Assembly (NCBI GenBank): GCA_905221605.1
Contig: CAJNDS010002592.1
Location: 1-64,000, forward strand
DNA length: 64,000 nucleotides
Reading direction: 5' to 3'
From: Symbiodinium natans
Taxonomy: Eukaryota; Sar; Dinophyceae; Suessiales; Symbiodiniaceae
In this document: one piece after another, positions 1 through 10,001 of the stretch
Layout: each line of letters begins with the position of its first letter
How positions within the stretch are numbered: position 1 is the stretch's first letter
The notes under the pieces: model-generated
Seen by the model: only the letters and a program-made list of their open reading frames with translations
Told to the model about the DNA's origin: nothing
Databases searched by the model: none
Translations under genes and position numbers: made by a program

Positions 1-130
1 GGCTTTGGGCTGAGGGTGTACTTGGAGGTTCAGGGTTTACGGTTTAGGGCTTAGGGTTTAAAAGGGTTAAGGGTTTAGAGTATTTAGGGTTTAGGGTTTA
101 GGGTTAGGGCCTAAAGTTTAGGGTTTAGGG

Positions 131-236
131 GTATGTACAACCCACTTATGAGCCCCTGAAGTGCCCTAGTATGCTTCGATTTGGGTTAGAAGTACAGCTG
201 TTGTTGGGTTAACAAGTACCAAGAACCTCCAAGTAG
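131..236 (+). mobile_element. MITE family A, right-arm remnant
   Basis: The arm contains AACCCACTTATGAGCCCC and ends GTACCAAGAACCTCCAAGTA, as in the complete copies at 5539 and 23401. The left arm is missing and replaced by TTTAGGG repeats. Confidence 0.6.
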
Positions 237-785
237 GGTTCATGGCAGACAGAGGACCGAGGGATGTAAGAGAGCCCTCGGGCAACAAGGGTTAGGGTTT
301 AGGGATGCCAAAGGTCTAGGGTTTCCAGGTTCAGGCTTTAGGGTGGTGTTTCGGGTTTCGGGCTTAGGGTGGGTTAGGGTTAGTGTTCCAACGTCTTGCT
401 TCCTGCAAAAACGCCACCAGACAGGCCGGAAATCCAGTCTTGGATTCACAACAGTTTTCATCCCCAAGCGGTTTAGGGTTTAGGGTTTAGGGTTTAGGGT
501 TTAGGGTTTAGGTTTTGGGGGGCGCAGTGGGCCCAGCGATTCCGAATCACAGAAGAAAATGTGGTCCTCGGAGATGGGACGAGAACCCTAGAAGCCCTAA
601 AAACCTTACGGTAGTGAGTGAAGGCATGAACCCCAAAACCCTAAACCCTAAACCCTAAACCCTAAACCCTAAACCCTAAACCCTAAACCCATAACCCATA
701 ACCCTAACCCCTAACCCCTAAACCCTAACCCCTAACCCCTAACCCTAAACCCTAGCCGCCAAACCCGAAAACCCAAAACCCGAAG

Positions 786-834
786 TGGACGGGCGTTGGG
801 TTTCAGCTGTGAAGTTCCTTGGCTTTGGTTTGGG
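786..834 (+). CDS. Exon-like segment, product unknown
   Basis: An AG at 784-785 follows a CCCTAAA-type tract. After 2 entering bases it reads DGRWVSAVKFLGFGL and leaves GG directly before GTTTAGGG repeats. The next candidate exon (1499) enters with 1 base, so the phases agree. No domain is recognised. Confidence 0.5.
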
Positions 835-1000
835 GTTTAGGGTTTAGGGTTTAGGGTTTAGGGTTTAGGGTTTAGGGTTTAGGGTTTAGGGTTTAGGGTT
901 TAGGGTTTAGGGTTTAGGGTTTAGCGTTTAGGGTTTAGGGTTTAGGGTTTAGGGTTTAGGGTTTAGGGTTTAGGTTTGGGGTTTAGGGTTTAGGGTTTCG
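834..1000 (+). repeat. Interstitial telomere-type array (TTTAGGG)n
   Basis: About 23 near-perfect heptamers start at the 3' edge of the exon ending at 834. The first G supplies the GT donor. Confidence 0.95.
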
Positions 1001-1498
1001 GGTTTAGGGTCCTCCTATTTTGCTCACCACGTATTCCCCCCCCCCCCCACCCCCTTTAAGCCCAAGCCCTACACAAGAAGCCCTCCTAGTTACAGCCTAA
1101 AGTCTCCACACGCAATACACCCCCTAACCCTAAACCCTAAACCCTAAACCCTAAATCCATACACAAGCCAATTCGACCCCTACAACTCGACCCCGAGATC
1201 CACCAGTGCTTGATTGAGCTTGGGGTGTTTCAGGTGGACAGAGCTATAGGTTTATAAGCACGGTAAAGGGTTTCTGATATTTTCTGGAACTGAAGCTTGG
1301 GTGGTTTAGGGTTTTGGGTTTTGGCTTTGGGGTGTAGGGTTTAGGGTAGGTTACCTTATCTGTACCATGTATACCTTTTCCTAGACTACAGCTGCCATGA
1401 ACTGCCCAAGGGTTCTCAGGTTGTTCAACCAAGCTGAACCCTAAACCCTAAACCCTAAACCCTGAACCCTAAACCCTAAACCCCAAACCCTACAACAG

Positions 1499-1588
1499 GA
1501 ACGTGGCACCGGGTGTGCAAAGCCTCTACGACTACGTCCATAGTGGCGCGGCCTCTCTCGTGCTGAGGCTCGGCACGGAAATTCTAGG
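1499..1588 (+). CDS. Exon-like segment, product unknown
   Basis: A CCCTAAA tract ends in TACAACAG at 1491-1498. The segment enters with 1 base and reads NVAPGVQSLYDYVHSGAASL followed by VLRLGTEIL over 29 codons. It leaves GG before GTTTAGGG. Its ends match the entry and exit phases of the flanking candidate exons. Confidence 0.6.
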
Positions 1589-1786
1589 GTTTAGGGTTTA
1601 GGGTTTAGGGCTTAGGGGTTAGCGCGCAAATCCCTCAATTGAACCCCAAAAGCTCAAATACCCGGAGCCCTGAACACCCTCCACCCAAAGCCAGTAATTC
1701 CAAGGCTTGACAAATGCATGGAGAGATTTTTGCACTCTAAACCCTAAACCCTAAACCCCTAAACCCTAAGTCCTAAACCTTCGCAG

Positions 1787-1849
1787 ACAAGGAAGCCTCA
1801 GGAGCGCGAGAGCGAGACAAGTTCTGAGGAGGACGAGGAGCGGCTGGGA
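1787..1849 (+). CDS. Exon-like segment, acidic/charged peptide
   Basis: Acceptor TTCGCAG at 1780-1786; donor GTAGGG at 1850. Frame 0 reads TRKPQERESETSSEEDEERL. A second frame (enter 1, leave 2) is also open and fits the phase of the neighbours at 1588 and 2225, so the true frame is undecided. Confidence 0.45.
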
Positions 1850-1860
1850 GTAGGGTCTAC

Positions 1861-1998
1861 CCTAACCCCTTAACCCCTTACCCCTAAACCCCTAAACCCC
1901 TAAACCCCTAAACCCCTAAACCCCTAAACCCCTAAACCCCTAAACCCCTAAACCCCTAAACCCCTAAACCCCTAAACCCTAAACCCTAAACCCTAGCC
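1861..1998 (-). repeat. CCCTAAA array with 8-mer variant CCCCTAAA
   Basis: Begins with irregular CCCTTAA units, then about 14 uniform 8-mers (CCCCTAAA), then canonical heptamers. The uniform variant block implies local expansion. Confidence 0.9.
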
Positions 1999-2224
1999 CG
2001 AATCCCGCCCTCTAATACAATTTCTCGCTCAGAAGAATATGCAGTGACCCTAATGGGTTGTTGAAAAACTGCGTCGGTAGTATAAGGCCACACCCTATAC
2101 CCCACAACTCTTATTTTCTTTATGGGTATAAATTTGCGGTTTCGGGTTTAGGGTTTAGGATTTAAAGGCTGTAGGGTTTAGGGTTTAGGATTTAGGGTTA
2201 TAGGGGTTCGGGCTCGAGTTACAG

Positions 2225-2330
2225 AGTGAACGGGGTTGCGAATGTGGTGTCGGGGGGGGGCCTTGGAGGACGTGGAGAAGGAATGCGACCTCGCACTACT
2301 CAGCTTCAGAGACTTTTGGCTGTTTGCTGG
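2225..2330 (+). CDS. Exon-like segment, product unknown
   Basis: AG at 2223-2224. Enters with 1 base, then 35 codons starting VNGVANVVSGGGLGGRGEGM and ending RLLAVCW. The donor GTGCCC at 2331 lies at the start of a CCCTAAA block. Leaves in phase 0, matching the next segment at 2467. Confidence 0.45.
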
Positions 2331-2340
2331 GTGCCCTAAA

Positions 2341-2433
2341 CTTTGCCCTAAACCCTAAACCCTAAACCCTAAACCCTAAACCCCAAACCCCAAACCCTAA
2401 ACCCTAAACCCTAAACCCTAAACCCTAAACCCT
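2341..2433 (-). repeat. CCCTAAA array
   Basis: Canonical heptamers with two CCCCAAA units. The array precedes the exon-like segment at 2467. Confidence 0.9.
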
Positions 2434-2466
2434 AACTCCTACGAAACAAAAACCAGACCTCGAGAG

Positions 2467-2517
2467 CTGAGGCATACCTTCACTGGCAGCTGGGATCCAA
2501 GGATCTCACTTGAACCA
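2467..2517 (+). CDS. Exon-like segment
   Basis: AG at 2465-2466 and donor GTAGGGTTTAGGG at 2518. Seventeen codons: LRHTFTGSWDPRISLEP. Phase 0 at both ends, compatible with 2330 and 2848. Confidence 0.45.
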
Positions 2518-2847
2518 GTAGGGTTTAGGGTTGAGGGTTCAGGGTTTAGGGCTTAGGGTTTAGGGTTTAGGGCTTAGGGTTTAGGATTGGGGTAGAGGCT
2601 TACTAGGGTGCAGGGCTGAGGGTTCTTGCGAGCGGTGTGTACCTTGCAGCGTTTGTTTGGGGTTACTTGAATTTCTGATAATGGTAGAGTATCCGAAAGA
2701 GGATAACCCCCAGAAGCAGAGCTGTAGAAGAAACAGCTCAGCGCCCTAAACCCTAAACCCTAAACCCTAAACCCTAAACCCTAAACCCTAAACCCTAAAC
2801 CCCTGTGTTTAGAAACCCCTATAGAGCCCCAAAAGACAAGCGACCAG

Positions 2848-2889
2848 AAGGCCGCTGCGCCCCAAAACCCTGGATGGCTTTTAGGCCCT
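2848..2889 (+). CDS. Weak exon-like segment
   Basis: Acceptor ACCAG at 2843-2847, reading KAAAPQNPGWLLGP. The 3' end is uncertain: only GC dinucleotides, no clean GT, precede the TTTAGGG block. Confidence 0.3.
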
Positions 2890-3027
2890 TAGGCTTTAGG
2901 GTTTAGGGTTTAGGGGTTTCGGGTTTAGGATTTAGGGTTTAGGGGGTAGGGTTTCGGGTTTTGGGTGCCCAAAACCTTGTCCTTAGAACCTTAAACCTAG
3001 AACCCTGAAACCCCAAAGCCCTCCTTC

Positions 3028-3163
3028 AGCAGGAAGTGGACCACACCCAACTTTTCAACTTTTGGCCTCTTCTATAAGGCAGTCTTATGTCTTATTCTGC
3101 ATGTTCGAACTTTAAATGGGAATTTGGGAAGTAAGCAGGAAGTGGACCACACCCTGGTGAACA
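3028..3163 (+). repeat. Two partial copies of an exon start
   Basis: AGCAGGAAGTGGACCACACC occurs at 3028-3047. AGCAGG with the same exon start, extended through CTGGTGAACA, occurs at about 3133-3162. Both duplicate the acceptor and first codons of the exon at 3299. Confidence 0.85.
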
Positions 3164-3298
3164 ACAAAAACCTTAAACCTTAAGCCCTAGTTACACCTTT
3201 ACCCCTTAAACCCAAGAACCCTGAACCCTAAACAGCCTTAAACCTCAAACCCAAAACCCTAAACCCTAAACCCTATAAACCCTGAGAAGTAAGAGCAG

Positions 3299-3451
3299 GA
3301 AGTGGACCACACCCTGGTGAACACCCACGTGCGCACGGTGGGCTCCGTGAAGCGGACCTCCCCGCTGCCGGTGTGCGACCGTTCCTGCGGCCGCATTCGG
3401 GGCAAGGATCCTTCTTTTGGTTTTGCGGGATATTCCCTAATTACGGATCAA
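3299..3451 (+). CDS. Exon-like segment, 51 codons
   Basis: Acceptor AGAGCAG at 3292-3298; donor GTCTCA at 3452. Frame 0 begins EVDHTLVNTHVRTVGSVKRT and ends GFAGYSLITDQ. The centre is GC-rich and coding-like, with three cysteines (PVCDRSCGRI). No family recognised. One of the largest single exons in the window. Confidence 0.6.
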
Positions 3452-3565
3452 GTCTCAACCCTCAACCCTAAACTCTCCACCCTCAACCCTGACATCAAAG
3501 AGAGCGAGGGCGTGTTTCGTGGGTTGTCGGCCGCCCTAACCCCTAAACCCTAAACCCTAAACCAG

Positions 3566-3632
3566 GTCTTGTGGACCAGCCCTACGAGCAGGTCGTCTCG
3601 GGCTTCCTGGGCCGATTTCTGGACCTGGGGGG
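3566..3632 (+). CDS. Exon-like segment
   Basis: CCCTAAACCAG acceptor ending at 3565. Enters with 2 bases and reads LVDQPYEQVVSGFLGRFLDL. Leaves GG before GTTTGGGGTTTGGG. Phase matches the segment at 3817. Other frames are also open. Confidence 0.55.
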
Positions 3633-3816
3633 GTTTGGGGTTTGGGCCGTTCGGGTTTGGGGTTCGGGGTTTAGGGTTTAGGGTTTAGGGTTTAGGGTTT
3701 AGGGTTTAGGGCTTGGGTTTAGGGACAAAGGGCTTAGGACCTGAGGGTATGGTGTGCTGGACACTTCGACCCCAGCCCACTCTAAGCCCTGAGTTGCGCT
3801 CGCCCGGCCCTCACAG

Positions 3817-3855
3817 GACATGGATCCTGGACAGATTGCAGGCTGGCTGCTTGCG
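3817..3855 (+). CDS. Exon-like segment
   Basis: Acceptor CCCTCACAG ends at 3816. Enters with 1 base, reads TWILDRLQAGCL, and leaves CG at GTTTAGGG. Joined to 3566-3632 it gives FLDLGGTWILDRLQ. Confidence 0.5.
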
Positions 3856-4306
3856 GTTTAGGGTTTAGGGTTGAGGGTTTAGGGTTTAGGGTTTAGGGTT
3901 GAGGGTTTAGGGTTTGGGGTTCAGGGTTTAGGGTTTAGGGTTGAGGGTTTGGGGTTTGGGGTTTAGGGTTTAGGGTGTTAAGGGATTGGGGTGCAGGGCT
4001 TTGCGTGCTTCTTCCCAAGAGATTGCTCATGGGCTTGAACCCAGAGCCCTCAAGCTCAGGGTTGAAGGGGCTACAATTAGGGTTTAGGGTTTAGGGGTTT
4101 AGGGTTTAGGGTTTAGGGTTTAGGGTTTAGGGTTTAGGGTTTAGGGTTTAGGGAACCCGCTTGCTAGAAGTTCCTTGAGCCCTACTTGGTTCCTCCTAAA
4201 CCCTAAAGCGCTAGAACCCCCAAATCTCTACCTCAACCCCTCAATCCTAAACCCCTTACACCTTCAAGAAAAAACCCCCTAAAGCCAATACTGTCGACCC
4301 TCACAG

Positions 4307-4341
4307 GCCCCAGCCATAGAGTTGCGAACCCTTGAAACAGG
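4307..4341 (+). CDS. Weak exon-like segment
   Basis: Acceptor CCCTCACAG ends at 4306, reading APAIELRTLET. Donor GTTAAC at 4342, or GTTTAGGG slightly further on. Phase does not match 3855. Confidence 0.3.
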
Positions 4342-4552
4342 GTTAACAGTTTAGGGTTTAGGGTTTAGGGTTTAGGGGTTTAGGGTTTTGGGTTTAGGGG
4401 TTTAGGGTTTAGGGGCTTAGGGTTCAGGGTGTAGGGTTTAGGGGAGTTACTGTCGGCAGCGTTAGACCCACTCCTTTCAACAGCTTTTCTATCTGTGCAT
4501 GTGCATTTGTAGTTGTGTTTTATGCTACTTCTCTACTTATTACGGTGTGCAG

Positions 4553-4722
4553 GGATCTCCGACGCCGGGCCTGAGGGTTCGGAGATTCGGCAGGGCTTTT
4601 GGTGAGGCAAAGTGGGCATCATTCGCGTTGACTACGAGAAAGAGTTCTGCCAGCCTTCCGACACGTACCCAGGAGGGAGTTGGGCTGTCAGGGTGTGTGG
4701 GGGGACCATGCAGCCTGGTCTA
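4553..4722 (+). CDS. Exon-like segment, 3' limit uncertain
   Basis: A pyrimidine-rich tract precedes GTGTGCAG at 4545-4552. Frame 0 is open to a TAG at 4721 (GSPTPGLRVRRFGRAFGEAK...). A second frame is more protein-like in its second half (VGIIRVDYEKEFCQPSDTYP) but carries a TGA at 4603. I cannot choose. The segment could also be two exons. Confidence 0.4.
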
Positions 4723-4814
4723 GAGCCCATAACCCCTAAAACCTAAAACCCTAACACCTCAAGCCCTAGAACCCTCAGCCCCTAAACCCCCCTTTTGGGC
4801 AGGGCGGGAAGGGG

Positions 4815-4817
<3 letters not shown>

Positions 4818-4866
<49 letters not shown>
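4818..4866 (+). repeat. Poly-G tract (about 49 G)
   Basis: An uninterrupted G run, preceded by a CCCTAAA-type stretch. Assembly length may be unreliable. Confidence 0.95.
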
Positions 4867-5450
4867 GTTGAGCAAGGCTGTAAGATCGTCAGGGGCTCAG
4901 GCTTGGGCATTGGAGGTTGCGAGGGGATGGGTTGCCACTCGGGGCTTTTGCGCTAGACCGGCATTGCATGGGTGCTTCAGCCTCTTGCATGCCCCCGCAA
5001 AAGCATCTACTGCTGTTGGCGGAATAGTACAGGAGCCGATTTTGTACAGGAGCCATCAGGAGCCTAGTTGGGAACATGTTGGGTAGATTTTATTATACAG
5101 ATTGGGGTTGTACATTGCATAACATTGGTAATCATTAGGCACGGTTTACCAAATCCTAGAGAACCTCGAAAGTTAAAGCACTTAAACCCCAAACGCAGAC
5201 TCTAAACCCTCAAAACTTTTACCCCCGTTCATGCCCCTTTAGTGCCCTCTTTCCTTTGCCTCCTAGAACCAGGCTCCATGTGTAGTGCTCAGCTTAGTAG
5301 TGCTCGATTCCGGGAGAGAGAACCTATGAGACTTGAGCTCGTGTGGCAGCTTTGGGATTGAACTTGCATAATATGGTTTAGTAGGGGTGGGGGTTAGGGG
5401 TTAGGGTGTAGGCTTTAGGGTTTAGGGCTTAGGGTCTATAGGGTTTAGGG
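4867..5450. other. Unassigned 580 bp
   Basis: Few telomere units. A + strand reading frame from 4868 to 5086 is open, but it has no clear splice sites at its edges and I do not call it. Confidence 0.4.
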
Positions 5451-5538
5451 TTTAGCGGAGACAGCGCCGAGAAAACCGTAAGCCACCAACGCTTACATCA
5501 AGGTAGGGGCTGGATTGCAGGGCTTCTTCACGAGATCC

Positions 5539-5682
5539 TACTTGCAGGTTCATGGTACTTATTAACCAATTATAACTGTGCTTCTAACTGTACTTATAAC
5601 CATATTAGGGCACTTAAGCGGCTTATAAGTGGGTTACAAGTATAGTTATAAGTGGTTATTGAGTACCATGAACCTCCAAGTA
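5539..5682. mobile_element. MITE family A, complete copy
   Basis: 144 bp. Terminal inverted repeats TACTTG(G/C)AGGTTCATGGTAC / GTACCATGAACCTCCAAGTA continue as imperfect complementarity through the whole element (AACCAATTATAACTG versus AAGTATAGTTATAAGTGGTT). No coding capacity; a full-length hairpin. Confidence 0.85.
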
Positions 5683-5726
5683 CCTTGCACCCCTGAGGTT
5701 GCACCCTTGGGTTCGAGGACTTTTTC

Positions 5727-5850
5727 ATCACGGGTTCCCCCCTATACTACGCCCCCCCCCCCCCCCAGCCCAGGTTCCCCCCTTAAATACCCTTAGTTCA
5801 GCCTAATTATCCCTAAATAGCCTTAATTCTGGGGGGGACCTAGGGGGGCG
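5727..5850. mobile_element. MITE family M (CCCAGGTTCCCCC type)
   Basis: Left end CATCACGGGTTCCCCCCTATACTAC, interrupted by a C run. The body contains AGGTTCCCCCCTTAAATA and ends GGGGGGACCTAGGGGGG. A second copy is at 59684-59826. Confidence 0.55.
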
Positions 5851-6372
5851 GGGAGCATATTGGGGTTTAGGGTCTAGGGTCTAGGGTGTAGCAAGGGAAC
5901 CCTCGGGGGTACATCCTTAGAGGCACGAGTCTTCATCTCTTGAGTGTCTCTTCCACACCACACCCGGATTTCTCACGCCCATGCAGGAATTACCAACATC
6001 TTCGCCTTCTTTAGTGTCTCCTGGCTGTCAGGGTTTAGAGTTTAGGGCTTGGGGTTTAGGGTTTAGGGTTTGGGGTTTAGGGTTTAGGGTTTTGGGTGGC
6101 GTGCGCACAGGGGTTCGGCATGACCAACTCAACCCCCAAAAGCCCAAAAACCCTAGAACCCTGAAACCCTAGAAGCCCCAAAGATCCTAAGAGCACAAAG
6201 CCCTAAAACCCCAAAACTGTTGCCTGAAACCCTGGAACCTAAGAACCCTAAAGCCCAAAAACCCTAAAACCCCTCAAAACCCTCCACCCTAAACCCTACA
6301 CCCTAGACCCTAGACCCAGAAACCCTAAGAAGCCTAAAACCTCCAAAACCCTCTTGTCTCAGTAGGTGAATG

Positions 6373-6433
6373 AGTACACTTTGCACTTTTTGGGATACTA
6401 TAATCCCCTATAGAACTGAAAGTGTACACTTGT
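6373..6433. repeat. Short inverted repeat
   Basis: AGTACACTTTGCACTTTTTG pairs with GAACTGAAAGTGTACACTT around a short AT-rich loop. Confidence 0.55.
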
Positions 6434-6828
6434 TGGGGGGCTTACCCTAAACCCTAAACCCCCTAAACCCCCTAAACCCCCTAAACCCTAAACCCTAAAC
6501 AAAACGAATTTTCTGTTTGGGTTCCCAAGCCCTGAGGCTTCCACAAGTGTTTCACGGAAGCCTCATGTTTTCCTTTAGGGTTTAGGGTTTAGGGTTTAGG
6601 GTTTAGGGTTTAGGGTTTAGGGGTTATTTAGGGGTTATTTACGGGCTACTTAGGTCTATAGGGACTCTATAAGGTATGTAAGGGGTTATATAGTGGAACA
6701 AGATCAAGGGTCATTTTGCTAGGGGTCCTTCCTTATGCCATTGAATCTTAAGTTTTCTGAGGAGCGAATTGCGGAGCGAGGGGCTTTCCGAATACTAAGG
6801 GTCCCTTTCACAGAATTCCACAATTGTT

Positions 6829-6992
6829 TAGGGTTTAGGGTTAGGGTTTAGGGTTTAGGGTTTAGGGTTTAGGGTTTAGGGTTTAGGGTTTAGGGTTTAG
6901 GGTTTAGGGTTTAGGGTTTAGGGTTTAGGGTTTATAGGGTCTAGGGTTTAGGGATTAGGGTTTAGGGTTTAGGGTTTAGGGTTTAGGGTTTA
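6829..6992 (+). repeat. TTTAGGG array
   Basis: About 22 heptamers with a short variant patch near 6935. Confidence 0.95.
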
Positions 6993-7045
6993 GGGGGGAG
7001 ACACTCCCGCGTATTTTTTTAGAGTACCTCGGGGAATACCCAAAG

Positions 7046-7150
7046 CTACAAATTGCTTAAGAGCCCCAAACAATAGAACGAAAATCTTCCTTATAAGGGT
7101 AATATAAGGATTCTTATTTTAATTCTTTTGAGGTTCTTAAGCAATAGTAG
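7046..7150. mobile_element. MITE family B, complete copy
   Basis: 105 bp. CTACAAATTGCTTAAGAGCCC at one end and GAGGTTCTTAAGCAATAGTAG at the other. The core is TTCCTTATAAGGGTAATATAAGG. Confidence 0.85.
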
Positions 7151-7378
7151 CAAGCCCTAAAACCCTAAACAGAGTTCAGTTTTGAGGGACGATCCTGCTG
7201 GGCTAGGCTTGAAACGGCAGGGAGATGGGGGCTGATCCGTATGACACGGGGGGTATAGGGTTTAGGGTTTAGGGACTTAAAACACAGCCCCGCCTTTGGT
7301 GCCCTTGACTCTGCAGAAGATACTACTATGGAGACTCTTTGCGGCCTATCCTTCAACCCGAAACCCTAAACCCTAAAG

Positions 7379-7448
7379 GAGTATACGACTACAGGGGCCT
7401 TGCGGGCTTGTGGGTTCGGATGCCCTCTGGTGCACACAGCACTCAGGG
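7379..7448 (+). CDS. Exon-like segment
   Basis: CCCTAAAG acceptor at 7378. Enters with 2 bases, reads VYDYRGLAGLWVRMPSGAHS then TQ, and leaves GG at GTTTAGGG. An alternative frame (EYTTTGALRACGFGC) is also open. Confidence 0.5.
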
Positions 7449-7624
7449 GTTTAGGGTTTGTGGGTTTAGGGTTAGGACAGTTTCAGTTCGGTTGCTTCCC
7501 GTATACGAGTCGCATAAGAGGCTTATACAAAAGGCCCTTGTTCTGCTAGTAGAGGCTTAGGGCTTGGGGTTTAGGGGTTAGGGTAAAAAGAGGTTGCTAA
7601 AAGCAGCAAAGTACCCGCCTGCAG

Positions 7625-7672
7625 GTGCTCTCGAAGTACACTTTCAAGTCAGACCGCGTTGTCGGACAATAG
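7625..7672 (+). CDS. Candidate terminal exon
   Basis: Acceptor CGCCTGCAG ends at 7624. Reads VLSKYTFKSDRVVGQ then TAG. Downstream DNA to 7865 has no telomere units, consistent with a 3' UTR. Confidence 0.4.
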   Translation: MLSKYTFKSDRVVGQ

Positions 7673-7897
7673 ATGATCTCCCCGCTGCGGGTCTTTTTCC
7701 TGCGGGAGACGCAAGAATTTCCAATCGCATTCCCTCCAACCACCCTTAGAAAACACGACGAGAAATTCCCAAAGTGCCCCTTTTGGCGAAATAGGCCTGT
7801 GTAGACTATTCATGCAACGTCCTCTGCTAGATCCTAGCCCACACTGGCGCTGAGGGCTAGACACCTATCAAAGGGTTGCGGGCTTTTGGGTTTAGGG

Positions 7898-8025
7898 CTT
7901 CCTTGGAATCTCGTTTGACTTAGCAAGTCTGCTTCGTGTCCCCCAGAAACCCTACTATAATCCCCAGAACCCACCTTAAATTCCTAACCTCCGCTTGCTA
8001 AGTCAAAAGGGCTTCCAAGTAGGGT
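7898..8025. mobile_element. MITE-like inverted repeat, family R
   Basis: GGGCTTCC ... TTGACTTAGCAAG on the left pairs with CTTGCTAAGTCAA ... GGGCTTCC on the right. It encloses about 75 bp, CCCC/ACCC-rich in the middle. Confidence 0.5.
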
Positions 8026-8085
8026 CTATGGAGTTACATTAGGATGTAGGGTTTAGGGATGTTTAGGGTCTAGTCATCAAGGCAG

Positions 8086-8201
8086 GCCCGAGATCTAAGG
8101 TCTACTTCAACCTGAACATGCCACTGCCCCTGAATTTCGGACGGCCCATTGTGCGAAAGCAGAAGGCGGTGGCTCAAAAGTGCTTCATCACAACGCCCTA
8201 A
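8086..8201 (+). CDS. Candidate terminal exon, 37 codons
   Basis: Acceptor AAGGCAG at 8079-8085. Enters with 2 bases, reads PRSKVYFNLNMPLPLNFGRP then IVRKQKAVAQKCFITTP, then TAA within a CCCTAAG. A convincing coding-like stretch. The stop is either genuine or intronic if a donor is missed. Confidence 0.55.
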
Positions 8202-8219
8202 GCCCCAAACCATTGTTGC

Positions 8220-8620
8220 GCAAAGGAGGTGTTGAGCATGAGCCCTCTAAAACCTGCAAGGTGTACCGTTTCTCCGATTGAGTCAAAGGCCTTAGCTTGG
8301 AGCTAATTTGGGGGGTCTCTACATCTTGGGCCCTTTTTGGATACCCCAGCGTTTGTAGCAGGACCGGCTGCAACACCAGGTAGAGAACTCCACGCATGAT
8401 ACGCACCTGCACGTTGCATCTCACCTGTGTGTGTGTGTGTGTGTGTGTACTGTGTACTCCTGGATCCTTGATCGTCAGTGAAGAGGCCAGCAATAGGCGT
8501 AGGGTTTAGGGTTCGGGAGTTTGGGGCTTGGGGGGTTGGGGTTTAGGGACCACTTGGTGATCCGCAGTTCACACCTGAGAATCACGTTTCAGGGGTTATA
8601 ATTCGGGCTTAGGCTTGCTT
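8220..8620. other. No gene; includes (GT)n at 8427-8448
   Basis: Contains a GT dinucleotide run and a few degenerate telomere units near 8500. Nothing else recognised. Confidence 0.4.
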
Positions 8621-8937
8621 TGAGCTCTACTTACACTCGACACCCGACTGTCCCGAACTCCTGTATGCACCGCCGTTTTGGGAGCGAAGAAGTCTAACGT
8701 TTTGTGCAAGGACGGGTATTTCAACAACTACACCCGAACATACCTGAGCCAAAACCCCAGGCACCCTGATTCCTACTCGAGTAGGTATCCAGGTATTGGT
8801 AGGGTAACCCCCCCCTATTGCATACAATCCGCGTGGCCTACGCATTACATCCGAAACTCGAAACCCTAAACCCTAAACCCTGTACTAGCAAGTTCCTGGA
8901 GCCTTCAAGCAACCCGCCGTCGCGCGTTCTGGCGCAG

Positions 8938-8993
8938 GGGCCGGCTGACGGAGATATAGAGGAGCTTTGGCATTGGCGTTGCTTGCCGGACAG
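8938..8993 (+). CDS. Exon-like segment with candidate GA donor
   Basis: Acceptor CTGGCGCAG ends at 8937. Reads GPADGDIEELWHWRCLPD and leaves AG before GATTTAGGGTTT. If this is the splice site, the telomere unit starts GA instead of GT. A TAG lies in frame just beyond. Confidence 0.5.
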
Positions 8994-9796
8994 GATTTAG
9001 GGTTTCGGGTTTAGGGTGTAGGGTGTAGGGTGTAAGGTTAGGGTTTAGGGTTTTGGGAAAAGGGTTTAGGGTTTAGGGTAACTTTGCAAGCAGGCGGATA
9101 GCGCGTACCCTAAGTTGGGCCATCCGAGTTAGAACCTGATTCCGAAGCCCTTTAAACTCTAAGTACCCTAAACCCTAAACCTGAAGTTCCCCGAGCCCGA
9201 AGATTGGCTGAGCCCGAATATTGCTGTTTTTGGAGTCCCTTTACTTGTCAGCAACAGCCCACAGCATACCACCAACCAGGCATGATCAGGGTGTGGCCCC
9301 GTTTAGGGTAGTGGGTTTTGCCTTTTTGGGTGGAGTTTGGCACCTGGGGTTCAGGGTGTAGGGTTTAGGACACTAAACCCTAAACCCTAAATGTAGTACA
9401 GGACCCTGAACCCTTTTCCCTAAATGTAGGGTTTAGGGTTTATTTTCGGTTTAGGGTTTTGGGTTTTGGGGTTTGGGACAGGATTGGGAGTGCAGGGTTT
9501 GGCGACTTTCTGTCTTTGTGAAGTTCTTTGCGGTGGGGGGAGGTCTGTTGGGAACCTCAGGGAAGCAAAGGACGTCTCAGGGAGTGGAGTCCATTGGGTC
9601 TAGGGTTTAGGGTTTTGGGTTTTGGGTTTTGGGTTTTGGGTTTTGGGTTTTGGGCCCTCAACTCTCACTCCTCAACCCTAGCCCTAAACCAGCCCTGAAC
9701 CCTATATTCGCTCTTCGGACAGGGTGCTGCAGAAACCCTGAACCCTCGGACCCCAATCCGCCCTAAACCCTACACCCTAAGCGCGAAACCCGAAAC

Positions 9797-9912
9797 CCTA
9801 AACCCCAAACCCCAAACCCTAAACCCTAAACCCTAAACCCTAAACCCTAAACCCTAAACCCTAAACCCTAAACCCTAAACCCTAAACCCTAAACCCTAAA
9901 CCCTAAACCCTA
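9797..9912 (-). repeat. CCCTAAA array
   Basis: Roughly 16 heptamers leading toward the acceptor at 9928-9929. Confidence 0.95.
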
Positions 9913-9929
9913 TCATCGTTTCTGCCGAG

Positions 9930-9973
9930 GGCCCAGCCAGCTTTGCGGAAACCTGCTGAGGACCGCCCCAAAG
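9930..9973 (+). CDS. Exon-like segment
   Basis: Acceptor TGCCGAG ends at 9929. Enters with 2 bases, reads PSQLCGNLLRTAPK, donor GTTTGG at 9974. Confidence 0.45.
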
Positions 9974-10001
9974 GTTTGGCTCCATGAGCCACGGCCACCA
10001 C

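Noticed and set aside
1-140. Window start as a true chromosome end
   Set aside because: The TTTAGGG units are degenerate and interrupted, and equal or longer arrays occur throughout the window in both orientations.
4553-4722. Reassignment of TGA to a sense codon (in-frame TGA in good coding frames at 4603 and 48282)
   Set aside because: In both places another fully open frame exists, and TGA serves as the terminal codon of the chain ending at 41320. Two cases are not enough.
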